A stretch of DNA of 64,000 bases. Origin: Auanema rhodensis (taxonomy: Eukaryota; Nematoda; Chromadorea; Rhabditida; Rhabditidae). The notes under the pieces are model-generated. The model ran no database searches. It was not told where the DNA came from and saw nothing but the letters and a program-made list of their open reading frames with translations. A program made the translations under genes and the position numbers. The DNA is taken from assembly GCA_964057225.1 (NCBI GenBank), contig OZ059900.1, positions 6,086,501 through 6,150,500 of the forward strand, written 5' to 3'. Shown here one piece after another: positions 13,401 to 26,300 of the stretch (positions within the stretch are counted from its first letter, which is position 1; each line of letters starts with the position of its first letter).

Positions 13401-16400
13401 AATAATCTTGTCGATACATGTCTCGCCAGTGAGGGTCTATCCCGAAAAGGAATTAAAATTGGTTGGTGAACGATGTGAAGATCAGATTATTCATAGTTTA
13501 TGAGAAAAAAACGAAAATAAAATGAAATACTCAGAAAAAAAGCATTTTTTCAAATGTATTTTACTTATTTTGATTATGATAAAACATTTAGAATTCCATA
13601 ACATTACGTAATATGAAAAATGATTATCAACTACTTATTGAACTGAATATATCAACAAGAAGTAAGGTTATTACTGACGAAAAACAAAGGAATAACAGAT
13701 TTTGGGTGCACTAGAGATATGACTTTGAGAAATGTTAAGAATCATGATATAAGACAATACAATCAAAAAGAGAATTTAATGATCGGTCTTATAACAAACA
13801 ACACGACCACAAGCGGTGTTAACTGAAAAATCAGACATGTATGTATAGTTTGATCAGAGATCACAAAGTCTGATTTATTTCGTCTAGGCCTTCGAAACAA
13901 AAGGTTAGAAAATCTTTTACTCATTTAAAGAATTTTTTTTGTTCTATGAGATTGAAGATTGTAAATAAGGAGTGAATCTAGAAAGTATCATTCAACCGTT
14001 CAGTCTTTTTTCATTCTAATCCTTGAAAGAGGAATTTGATTCTCAAGATTATAGGTGAATACCGCTATATATCGTAAATTTGTCACAGTTCACCTAGTCA
14101 AGGACATGCTGTATACTTTAATCTTAATGAATAAGGAAGTAAACGCTTTTGAACATGATCAAGATATTTATTCCTCAATACATGATGTTCCATAACTATC
14201 GCTTTTCAATATAATATTAACTATATCATGAATTTGTATTGATTAATAAAAGTTTAACAATAAAAGTTGATTTGTTTGTCACAAAACACAGTGATAAGTG
14301 AAAATAAATAATATTGGACAACTCACATTGAAAAAGAAGACGAACAAGATAAAGAGAGAAAAAGAGAGGAAGAACGGGTAAAATACGTCGATTCAATATA
14401 AACCAAGAGAGTTCATAAGGTGAAAAAATGGAGAGTGTAATTGTCATTCTCATGTGATTAAACATTAGAAATAGTTTACAGAATATGCATTTATTTCGAT
14501 TATGTTTACCGGAAATTGTTGACGAAAACGCATGCATTCTACTGATAATCAAACGTTATAAAAGTTTTCAAGAATTGCTGAAACAGGAAATCAATCACAA
14601 TCAAATGGAAAAGTATAATCTCAGCAAGTTATCTAACCATTGAATGAAAAAAACCTTATAAAGTGTAACTAATGGCCAAAAAAAAATTAACGCAGTCTAA
14701 TAATGCAAATGATTGTTTCAAAAAATATATATATACCTTTATAATCTTTCAAAAACAAACATTAATTAATTTTTTTCTCGAATAATAAATCATAGTATGA
14801 GAGATAATTGATTAACTATATTTCAGTTTTAAGACTAAGACAAGAAATGAGAACAGTTTTTTCCAAGTTTTGCTTTTCAATTTCCAGAAAAATTAAGAAT
14901 AACACAATCGCATATTAAAATTATAATTATTTATAAAAGAATTATAATAAGAAGAAGAAATTGTTTACAGAAAACTTATTTGCAAATTAGAGAGATGCAT
15001 TTGAACTGTTGCATACTTCAGCCTTGACTTTGCATGCTAGTCGCTCAATCAGTTTCATCTGATTTTATATGTCAAGCAATTTGCTTCAAGACAGCTAGAA
15101 GAACAGGTCAATGCTTATATATAGATATCTGTTTTTTTCATTTCATGTTGCGGTATGTTGACATGAAACATATGATATTCTTTTTTTTTAAAGTTCGATT
15201 GAAATCAAATAATTAGTCAAATGTGTCCTCTTGATCAAGAGAAATTACATTTTTCAATTAATTCGCGAAAACGAAGCGGATATATAGGGTGCAGAATACA
15301 AAAAGAGAAATTTTTAGATTCAATCAAATCTATATATGTTGAAAAAGAATTATAATATCTTAAATCGGTTCAACACATATATTGATATGTTTGAATAAAA
15401 AATCAAGTGAAAGGATGATCCAAAAAGGAAAGTTAGTTATATATTTTATAGTTGAAGACAATGTCATAATTGATAACTATATGAAATATATATGCATGTA
15501 TATTCCTACATGGCTTGGTATGTTCAGAAATGGGTTTGTTGATTGATTGCTTCACATATCTTACACAAATCTACAACATCATCAGTTGGAAAAATATATT
15601 TTAAAACAGGCTGTAAATACTGAAATCTAATATTGGTATTGTACAAAAGCACTTAGATCTGGAAGATTCATTGATCATCAGCGGCGTTTCTTGTAGATAG
15701 ATAGCAAACGTGATGGTTTGTTGTTTTCTTGCTACTGACAGCATTATAGAGAAAACAAAGAAAGAGAGAGAAAACGTAGAGAACAAGAAAGAGATGGCGA
15801 ATTAAGGGGGTGAGTAGAAAATAAAGAAACAATTATGTTGAAAAACGAAAGGACTTTTGATAATTCTGAGAAAGAAAAAATATCATGAAGAGAATAAGGA
15901 AATTTAGGAGAGTAATGGAGTTATAGGAAGAAAATGCTCTTCGTCATTCATATGCATGTTAAAATAGCACTTACGTTGCTGATGATTCCTTGTTGAACGC
16001 TTCAATAATGAGTGATCGAAGAAGTTTTGCGATAAATGACGTGTTTATTGGATTATCAAAACAAATGAACAATTATTTGAGCTGGCACAACAGTTTCACA
16101 TACTGTGTTACAGCCATGAATTTATATATAGCTTTTGATAAAAAATGTTATAAAAAGAACACTTGAATGAACTTTACTTGAGCAGTAGTTATACGGAAAT
16201 AGAGTGCATATAGAAGAGAAAAGACAGTGTCAAAGTTCATTAGCAGTTTATGATGATGCGTCATTTTGCTTATTGATTCAAAATTTAATATTTTGTTAAA
16301 TACTCTCTTCTCTACTCATTCATTAATTTTTTTACTATTATTTAATGAATTTCTCTGTCTCATTTCACCTCCCACTCTGCCTTTTTTTTGATAAACACGA

Positions 16401-18292
16401 ATATTTTTTTTTATCATATTGCTTCAAAAAAGAAAAATTAAAAAAGAAAAGCAATGCACGGAAAATCATTGAAAGCATTAGAATCAGAAATGACGGAGGA
16501 GTTAGAAATTGCTATTATTGGTATAAAATTATTCATTTGATTTTGCGTTTTGAGAAATATGAATTATAATTCATATGTTTGGAAATAAAAATATTGTGAA
16601 CAACACTGAAAGAAGTCGTAATTTGAAAAATGAAATTCAACAACCACATTGTTCTTGAGAATTCAACATTTGCAGATTACTATTCACTTTAAAGGTAAAT
16701 AGAGATTATAATTAAGCTATTATATAAAGTTTGAACACAAGATGTTCATTATGCCTTAAATTGTCATACCAATTGATTAAGTAATGAGAATGTCCTACAT
16801 ATTCTGAAAAAAATAGGACACGAGCAATATTGAACAAAGTTTGAAAATCAAATACATGTCTGTAAAAAGTCTCATAGATTACAGGTGGCTGGCAAATAAT
16901 AATGAATATGTTAAATTTGCTAAAAATGTGAATAGTATTATAGAAAAATTCAAATTTACGATTAAAGTATGAATCAAGTATGTTGATTAGAAAGAAATTC
17001 AAAAAGAATCCAGATATATGAAGAAATCATAATGATGTTGTGGACATCCGAGAGATTGATGTAAACAAAAAGGAAATCTTAGATAAGCTTTTAAAGAATT
17101 GAACATTAATCAGAGTGGGATAGAAAAAGTTCTTTTAAAAATGAAAAGAAATAATCCGTTTAATTTGAGTGAAAAATTGTGAACTAAATGAAAATTTTTC
17201 TTCCGCTTTGAGCATTTTCAAGAAAAAGTTGTGTAGCAGTGCCCCAAACAAATGAAGACAAAAAGATTGAATAGGAATCCTGTTCGCAAGAAAATTTTAA
17301 TAGATTAGGAAAGCCATGCGAAAATCACAGATTAATAAATGGCTGAGCAATTGTACTCTTATAGAACTGTCACATGTTCACACATATCTCTTCTAAAGGT
17401 TCGTTTGTTAATGTAATGATAGTAAAGATCAAAGCTAATCTAGCCGAGAGAATACTCACACAATAGTCAAGAAGACTTGTAATGAGCAAAGACCATAAGA
17501 ATAGCCATGAGTCGCACAAAAATAATAAAAATATGTCTAGATATACATTATATATGTGTTCACCCTGCCTTTTTTTATAAAAAGACTTAATGTAATAGAA
17601 AAATGCGATACTATAATGTATGTGAAATTGGTGTTTAAAAGGTCTACGATCTACAATAAAGTCTGGGAAAATGATGAGTAGTTCAGACGACCATAACGTT
17701 ATCATTCTATAGTGATTGCATTTATAATGATTAAACGACTTTTGTAATGTACTGTAATCATATTGATTTTTTATGTGATTTTTTTAGTTTTTTTCTCTCA
17801 AACTAATCGATGTGATTATATACAATTGTATAAGCCATATGTTTTATGTAATAGTACAACAAGTCTAGCATATCATATATATGAATATTGAAACTGATTC
17901 AAGTATATATGAAATCAGTTTCAAAATGAAATTTCAAAACAGTTTTGAGCGTTTCTGAGAATTGTTTCGCCTACGATTTTCTTCACCTTTTATGATAAAT
18001 TGCTAATATTACGAAAAAAAAAGATTACACCGTTCGAGATTAGGCTGACTTAAGGCTATATATGTCATATCTATACGTAGACATTCGAAATATAAAGAAA
18101 TGAAATGAAGGAAATCATAATATATAAAGCTTTTTTCAAGAACAATTGTCAAAAGGATAATCGTAATGAAAACAACGAAAGAAATTCAATGAAAAAGCAG
18201 AAATCATATTAATGTGACATGTGCATGGATTATAATATTGAAATTATTGGTAGGTATTCAAGAACAGAGTTTTGAGACAAGATTTCAGCAAG

Positions 18293-18486
18293 AATTTGAG
18301 AAAAAAAGTCTGGCATACAATGTCTAGACCATTTACATACACTTCGAAGAGAAGTAGCTTTTCTGTCAAAATTGCATGAGATTCGCTATAATTTAGAAAA
18401 AAAGGCTGGTACGAAATGTCCAGAGCATTGATATGCACTTTGAAGTGAAGAAGCTGATCTGTCGAAATCGCATAAGGAAGTAGTGA
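18293..18486. repeat. Imperfect tandem duplication, period about 97 bp
   Basis: Two adjacent units start at 18293 (AATTTGAGAAAAAAAGTCTGG) and 18390 (AATTTAGAAAAAAAGGCTGG) and stay alignable over about 95 bp at roughly three-quarters identity by eye. The minus strand is open across both and gives two similar peptides (NALDISYQPFFLN and NGLDIVCQTFFLK). I see no splice context that would make it a real exon. Confidence 0.7.
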
Positions 18487-19398
18487 CTAAATCTAGGAAC
18501 TTGAGAATGTGTGCGAATTAATATTTTAATTGCTTGAGGGTAACAAGATTTGAAAAAGCTGAGAAAAATTTACACGTAGCGGTAAGCGAATGTGCTTCCA
18601 ACTGAAAAACAAAATTAATCTGTGACTGGCAGATGTGCTTCACCGGCAACTTGTCGTATATAGACATGCATGTTTCTCAATAGAAAACCTAATAAGCTGC
18701 GTGAACATGAGTGTGAACAAAATGAAGAGAATTAAACAAGAACATAGATTATAAAACAATGAAAAATGATAAAATAATGGTGGAAACGTGAAAAGTGACT
18801 GACGCAATAAAATAGATGAAGCTAAGCTGTGATCAACAGAGATGAGAACGAAAAAAATGGACCCGGAGTATAAGACCGGAAAAGCTTTGTTCTGAATTTT
18901 GCAGCATTTTTAGCTGTAGGTACTAATTGCAAGTTTATTATTTGCTCTCTAATTACATGAACAGAGTTAGTGAGACGAATGAAACCACAAATTTGAATAG
19001 GTGCCTATCAACTTTGAATAAAATGCTTATTATAATATATCCTTTTGAATTATGTGATACGGAAGAAAAAAAACCTGTATATATAATAGTTTGAATCATA
19101 GTTAGTTAATATTGTAGGCTATTATTACAATGTTATTAATAGAATGAGCAAGGCTCTGACTTCTATTCACTAGCTTGTTTATCAGAAACAACTAACTTTT
19201 GCAGGCTCTCTCATTTTTATATTAGCCTCCTAATAAATAAATAAATATATATATATATATATATATGCCCATCTAGTTTATTTTTTACAGATTGTATATA
19301 AAAACAAATTTAATTTAATAATTATTATTTAATTAAAAATATATAATAATTTATTATAACTATACTACGTTATTAATACATGTGAATAAACAACTTAC

Positions 19399-19488
19399 CT
19401 TAATCAATTGTCGTACGACGTTGTTAAGAAATATGTAAGATAGATCTGTCTGTATGTGATCCAGTTTCCTAAATATAGGTGTCATATC
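19399..19488 (-). CDS. Candidate first coding exon of the co-Smad gene
   Basis: The minus strand has an acceptor (TTTTGAGCAG) at 19490-19489, an ATG at 19485 and a strong donor (AAG|GTAAGT) at 19398. They enclose 29 codons, beginning MTPIFRKLDHIQTD. The exon ends in phase 0 and matches the open frame that begins right after the acceptor at 6170, so the two would join as ...RQLIK-KKYYRTRSRHS... ahead of the internal ATG at 6121. The acceptor in front of the ATG could receive a spliced leader or a 5' UTR exon. No other gene is near on this strand. The link across 13.2 kb is inferred from phase, strand and position, not from transcript data. Confidence 0.5.
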
Positions 19489-19929
19489 CTGCTCAAAACA
19501 TATATAAAATGAAAAAAACACACGGATGAATACAAAATTAAAACATTAACTTGAAAATATATTAAGATTATAATGTTTTTGATGAAATCATACGAGATTG
19601 AACTGAGATAATTAGAAAAATTAGAAATCGGATGCGATTATTCATACCCGGAAGCCGAAATACACAATGCTGCGGAATAGAAGATTTTCATATGAGAGAG
19701 AGAGATAGAAGTTCATGAGTTTTCTGCATAAAATGTTTGCAAGCATCATGCCCACCCGAATAGATCATTAATTATCCTGAGGTCTTATGCGGAATATATG
19801 GATGTTTCTTTCAATTTATCTCAAAAGTTTTCTTTCCCTACATATCTTTTGATATTTGACCTTTCTTACTAAGCATTTTCAGCAGGGAATTGAATTGAAA
19901 TCAACAAGCAAACATCTAGGTCCGGATGT

Positions 19930-20340
19930 TTGATGTCATTTTACTAATGCTCGTCATCAATGGCATCATCCATCCTGGCAGAATCGTCATTTTCATTAAA
20001 GCCGTCGTGATCGCATGGTCAAACACGACAAGGATGTCTGCCGTGTGAATGAGGCGCAACTTCCATCCCACCGCTTAAACGGCCAATGACGACATTGACA
20101 ATCGACAAACGTGTGCATATCGAGAAATGGACAGCAATGGGCTGCTGACAGCATCAGCAAGCAACTAAAAGCGGATATCAATATATACATTATGATTTTT
20201 TCAATAAGAGAGAGATAGAGAAAGAAAGAGAGAGAGATCCAGAAAAATAAAAAGAGAGAGCAAAGGCTCAAGCCTACGGCAAAACTATGGCGGAAGTTAA
20301 GCTTTGTTGATCTCCAGCTCATCTATATAGTTTATGCCGC
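19930..20340 (-). promoter_or_regulatory. GC-richer island upstream of co-Smad exon 1, possible promoter
   Basis: Base composition rises clearly above the surrounding AT-rich DNA. The island ends beside a GA-rich run and sits about 0.5 kb upstream (minus-strand sense) of the candidate first exon. It contains an open minus-strand frame of about 108 codons, but this is rich in low-complexity hydrophobic residues and lacks domain features. I read it as regulatory rather than coding. No core promoter motif was identified. Confidence 0.3.
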
Positions 20341-23300
20341 ATTTTTCTCTAATGGGCATGACTCCTCGTATAGGCTTTTTCCAGCACATATGTGCACATA
20401 TAGTCAGATGAGTATTAAAAGATATTGATATAGATATCTGTAATATAGAAATAAACTAGTGAAAGATAAAGAAAAATTGATCATCCCGAATGAAAGTAAA
20501 GAATAGAAAAGATAAGGTAAGGTATTTTCTACATGGAAATATAATATCTCGCGATATTCGCTTCAAAAATGCCAGATAAATGTCGTCATCTTTCATAATA
20601 TTGTGAATCAAAATTGGAATCACATGAAAAACAGTTGTTTTTTTGCCACAATTTTTTTCTTTTTCAATTTTCCAGACGGTTTCCTGTCGGAAAAGAAAAA
20701 AAATGTGACATTATAATAAATCCATTGTGTGCTGTTTCTCTATGTGACTTTTGCTAGTAATCCTCATAATCACATAATGGACAAGTTGACATACTTTCAT
20801 TAAAAGAATAACAGACAAAACTAGAATAGCATGTGAAATATAGAAGACAGACGGAGATGAAACTGAAACAAAGTATGTTTGAGTGTGAAAAACGGTAGGT
20901 TCAATAACGGAGTTAGTGTGTCAAATCTTTAGGCTGTGATGTAACCAATACTTGATCTTTCAAAATGCATGCGTAAATGTGACCCATAGCTACAACGATA
21001 TGCAGAATATCTAACAGTTGCAAATATATCATGTGAGATTTGCTAATATGTGAGAGTTGCTTGAAAAGGATGGAAGAACATAGAGAGATTGAGACCGGAA
21101 TAACTGAGATACTCTCCTATCTCTTCATTGAGATGATAGAAGAATTATTGGCTAAAATTAGCTCATCTATCTTCTATCCTTTGAGTGTATTAAGCGCAAA
21201 ACTTGTAATGCCGATTTATATGCATAAAATTAATAGTATGCGAGATGAAAACTTGCAATCACATGTTTGATCAAGAAGGTATGAAGAATTTATTAGCAAT
21301 GAGGCAAAAAATAAAATAGTGCATGAAAGGATATGCACAATAATCAAATAGATGATTATCATCGAGCATATAAATCAGTGTTTCGCACTATTTTCAAATT
21401 AGCAGTAGTTTTCATGTATAGTTTGATCAATCAAAGAAAATCTGAGCGGAAAATGAAAAAAAAATTATTTCTATATCATATAGCGTGATTATAATTTAAG
21501 AATGAAGTAGATAATCGATTCAGACGAAATAAATCGGATGAGCATGTTAAGAAATTAATTTTTTTGCAAAGTTTTCTTGAAAAAAATGAAGATTACATAT
21601 CATGTGTATGCAGTCTTGAGTTTAATATATATTTAATATATAGTTAATAGTACGTAATTAGTTAGATATGTGCGTATATTATATCTTTAGTTAGATATAT
21701 TGAATGGAAACCGTTCATTTAGATAAATTATGTGTATCAAGCATATTTGTAGCTGAAAATTGCCAAAAGTCAAAGAATGCAATTGATAATTTGTAGAGAA
21801 ACGCACAAATTGAGCACGTGACATATGCTGTACAAGTGATACGTAGATCAGATAAAGATCAGCGTCAAAGAAAGAGATAGTAATAGCAATCGATATGACA
21901 TTAGCTTTTGATTATTTTCTTATTTGAATTCATATAAACTATATGTATCTATAGATACGACAGTCTGATTATTGTTCTTTGAATATAGTTTAATTGAATA
22001 AAACAGACAAGAAGACCATATATACTATACACTGAATGAGATTACAATTTTCCATATGTTTCAAGATATTGTTTTACAAGTTGTAACTCGCATCTCTCAT
22101 CTCTTTCACATCCTGTATATAGACATGGTTGTCTTCTTCTTCCAAAATACTCTGCTTGAACTATGCAAACGTGTATGCGAAACTCATAAAAACATATGTC
22201 ATTTTTACTCTGTCATCATGTAGCAAGACAATAACCTATTGAATTCTCAAAATATACATATACATCAAAACTTTAATATTAGCTGATGTTTTAGTCCTGT
22301 CTCATACAGTTTACCCATTTCATTTGAAAATTTTTTAGTTTTTTTTCCAAAAAGAAAACTTTGAATAATCTTATATTGACAGCCGTCATTGCAAACTAAT
22401 ACTAGTTAATTATTTGAAAGAAAAAGAAAAAAATGAACAGAATGAGTTGATAATAAACAGTTTGTCGAACAGGAATTGAAAAAATTTGCATTTCAATATG
22501 TTCTGTATGAAAAAAATCCAGATTCAATGGAAAAATAATATTGAAACATGGATACTAATATGAAGGAAATAAGATAACACAGGTATAAAGATACAAACTA
22601 ATACTAAATCTAATTAGTATTTCTGTTATTGAATCGAAAATGAAACTATTTTTAAACTTTTTACGTTTTTTTCAAAAAGATTTCAAATCTGAATAAAATA
22701 TTTGAAGATAATTAATAAAGAAATAGTCAACAAAATAATGGATAATATAACTTAATGAATATGCTAATAAAAATATTTAAAAATAGAATTAGTCGGTGTT
22801 TATTACTCAAGAAAAATTAGATTATCATCTAATTTTCAGACTGTTGGAACCTAGAAGCTTTGCAACTGATATCCAAAATATATGCAGCATAAGTGTGATA
22901 TAGAGAGAAAGAGTATGCTGACATTGAGAGTATTAAAGATAACAAGAAAAAGAGACAACGAGGAATGCCACTGAAGCATAATGAATTGAAGAGATGACGA
23001 GTGAAATGTACATCATGTAAGGTTGAAAACTTGAAAAAAATTTCGAAAAATGGAGATAGCTATATGATATAGTATAATCAAAACGCGCCATATTTAATAG
23101 CTGATTATAGAAAAATAGGAATAATAAAATGGAAGCAACAGAATAATATAAAGTGTATACAACAAATATATATTTATTTATTTTATATATTTTAAAATTT
23201 TATATATAATTTTGAACTATAATTTATAATAAATTAAAAAATAGAACTATAATTTTCTAATCTATTTTTTGTTGAAAATAGCTGTATATGTGCTGTATAC

Positions 23301-26300
23301 CATTTATACTTAGAGAAGTCGACATCTTTTTATCTTCAGAAAGAAATTTTCATTGAAATGAATACATGACTGAGATACAGTGATTTGAAAGTATAAAGAG
23401 GAAGTGCATTAAAGAAATTAGGAACAAAAACATTCATATATGGTTTCCATTCAATTTTTTCTGACTATATCTAGCCATGAATAATTCTAGATGCATTCTT
23501 TTCATGTTGTGAATGAAAGGATGAAAGCTCTAAATATGTTAAAGCGATAAAGCATAGATCATACTGCTGACCATACGCTTAATCTCTAGCTCAAAGCTGA
23601 ATTGTAATTAAAATAATGTTCGAGAAAAATGAAATGGCTATCCTGAGTCCGCTGACAAAAGACTAAAAGCTAACTATTATAATAAACTGCTTTATAACTT
23701 TTGAAATTTATGGAAAAAAATTCAATAATATGTTGTGATAAAGCCAAACATTTTTTGTAATAATTGTAAGCATCCAATAAGAGAAATGCTGAAATAAAAT
23801 ATATTCAAGCTAAAACAAAATACATATGCTGAACATATCCATACAGGAAATGACAAATTTAGAATTTGAGTTTGTAGATTTGTATGTTTACGTTGCATAT
23901 TCAAGCTGTAAGATAAGCGTGAACGGAAAAAGGAAATTAACAAGTAGGATTACTGATATATCTGTTCAAATAGTGACTCATAAAAACCTTATTTTAGAAC
24001 ATGTGATGATAATATAAAAGTAAAAATTGATATATATCATTAGCAATGATATTAATATATCATTTAAATCATATAATAACATATTCAAATTTATTAAATA
24101 ATATATAAATAAAAATTAAAAAAAATTAAAAAAAGAGAAAAACGTGAAACTGAGACGAAGGCAATGCGATAATTTATTCTTGATTTTTGATTTTTTAGTA
24201 ATATTTTAAAAGTGTTTCAAAGTTTCAAATAGAAGGGATTGTATCAATTTTTTAAACAAAAAATAGTACGGTATGCGGCAATAAAATATTTTTATAGCTT
24301 AGCGAAAAGAAACCCAAAAACTAAAACTTTATAGAAAAGTAAAACTAAATTGTAAATAAGAAAACTATGCCACATTATATCTGAGACCTATGCCATTAGT
24401 TTCAGCTCTTTAGCATTGCGCTTTACTTTTTTGAGTATAACAACCAAAATCCTCTATTCCTCTGCCCTCTTTTTTTTACTTCATTATTCTTACTCTCTCT
24501 CTCTCTTTGAATCTCTTTCTTCAAAATGCTTTAAACTATGTTCCTTCTCTCTTTCTAGAAAATCTCTTTACATTTTTCTTTCCAAGTATCTCGTTTTTGA
24601 TTTCTATCTTTCTCGTTCACTTATTCTTTTCTCCTCTCGTTTCTTTTTCGAGCATATCACTTTTTCTATCTACGCTTTGTTCCTTATTCTTTTTTGAGAT
24701 TGTTCGTCTAAGTTTCTATATATGATATACGAGAATGCATGTGACAATATTGTCAGATGCTACTAAATTTTACATGAAACAGCCAACTGGTAACAATAGT
24801 AGTTGGTGGGCGCTTGGACCGAAAAAAAGTGTTCTCTCTTTATTCTTCTGATTTGTCTTTTTTCTCACTTGAACATAATGAATAGATTTGAATAATGAGA
24901 ACAGAAAATCATTAGTAAATTATAAAGCTTTTTGCACCTTTTTTTTTCAAAAAAATTTCCCGAAAACACAGATAATATTAAGATTACATTTTTCGGTGAA
25001 AGAATAGAAATGAAAAAGAAAATGTGATTGCTGAAGCGATAATTTTGTGAAGAAATTTGTATGTCAGCCATTTGTTGTCATGATACTCTAAAAGATTTTT
25101 TTTGTAGTCATATAAGAATTGAGTAATACTGAAAATCTTAATGCAAACGAGCCATAATTGAAATTACATTATTTCATATACAAGATATACACAATGCTAT
25201 AGAACATCAATATACATTCATATACATAGATGTAGATGTAGATGTATATAGACATATGCATTTAAAGATATAATATTATATGTAGTATATAATACTTTGA
25301 ACAAACTATATGCTTTTTATAATCAACTTGAAGACAATAAGTACTAAAAGTTCTTCTGAATATAATATAATATATAGTTTCTGGAGAGGCCAAAGAATAG
25401 AACAGCAAAAAAAGCATATTTCCACATGAATATGATCAAATCAAAAGCGCAACTCTAGTTCATGAACTGATTTTTTTTAAAATTCAAATCAATAGACATA
25501 AACTATATGTTTAGTACAACAAGTTGATCATTTTCTCTTTTGTATGTATCTCTTTATATGAATCTACACATATATAAAAAAATATTGGATTTCCATTTAA
25601 AAAAAAACGGAATTTTCAACAGTGATGGGAGAAATATGTTTTTTATAGCTTTTCGGAAACAGAAAACATTTCGTTTCTTTCCGATTCTAGAATGAACGAA
25701 AAAAAACTATAAATCGTACCATGGGTACAAGAGTAACAGGGGGTAGCACTGAAATAGATTTTGAATTTTTGTTTTTGAAAAAAATATATTTGACAGATGC
25801 AAATATTCTTTTTATCGAATTTAAAATGAAACAGGTGAAAGATAGAATGAGTCACTATCTGTTATTAAGTCATTCAGTAACTATAAATCTCATTTGGCAT
25901 TAATATTCTTAAGCCGCCTCCACACTAAAATTCTTTATTCCTCTGTTATAGGATATAATTACAAATAATTATTTTATTAATTCATGTCATTCTAAAGTAT
26001 TTATATATATATATATATTCGTTTAATAAAAATCTGAAAAATATTTTGTGATAATCATTTTCAAATAAAACAGAAATCAATTAAACATTCAGCTTCTCAT
26101 GCATAATTTTAAATTAAAAATGCTCAGGATCAGCTGATGTGAATATCGGATGACTAATTCAGTGAAGTTTGTACGCCATTCTTGAGGTAAGTATTGAAAT
26201 ATTTAGCAATAATCGGTGAATAGATTGAAAACCAATCTATTACTAATATATCCAAAACAATGAGCAAATTTCAAACTCAAATGATATATTGGAAAAAGTC

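Larger units (their letters stand above)
6170..19398 (-). other. Giant AT-rich first intron of the co-Smad gene
   Basis: No exon-like frame with splice sites was found here on either strand. On the plus strand the stretch is purine-rich for much of its length (GA-rich tract at about 9300-9450), so the minus-strand transcript would be pyrimidine-rich, as introns are in this window. It holds an AT microsatellite near 10375-10440, an imperfect 97-bp tandem duplication at 18293-18486, a 9-bp-stem hairpin at 13828-13876, and a slightly GC-richer patch near 9235-9300. The short open frames in it look like chance frames in low-complexity DNA. Confidence 0.45.

Noticed and set aside
19996-20322. 108-codon minus-strand open frame with hydrophobic start
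   Set aside because: The hydrophobic part comes from a GA/CT-rich repeat read in one frame, with no acceptor or donor logic. Treated as a regulatory island.
24416-24725. Overlapping plus-strand frames rich in Leu, Ser and Phe
   Set aside because: Produced by a CT-rich low-complexity tract. The same holds for similar frames at 28761-29144, 42057-42239, 56726-57121 and 58296-58691.
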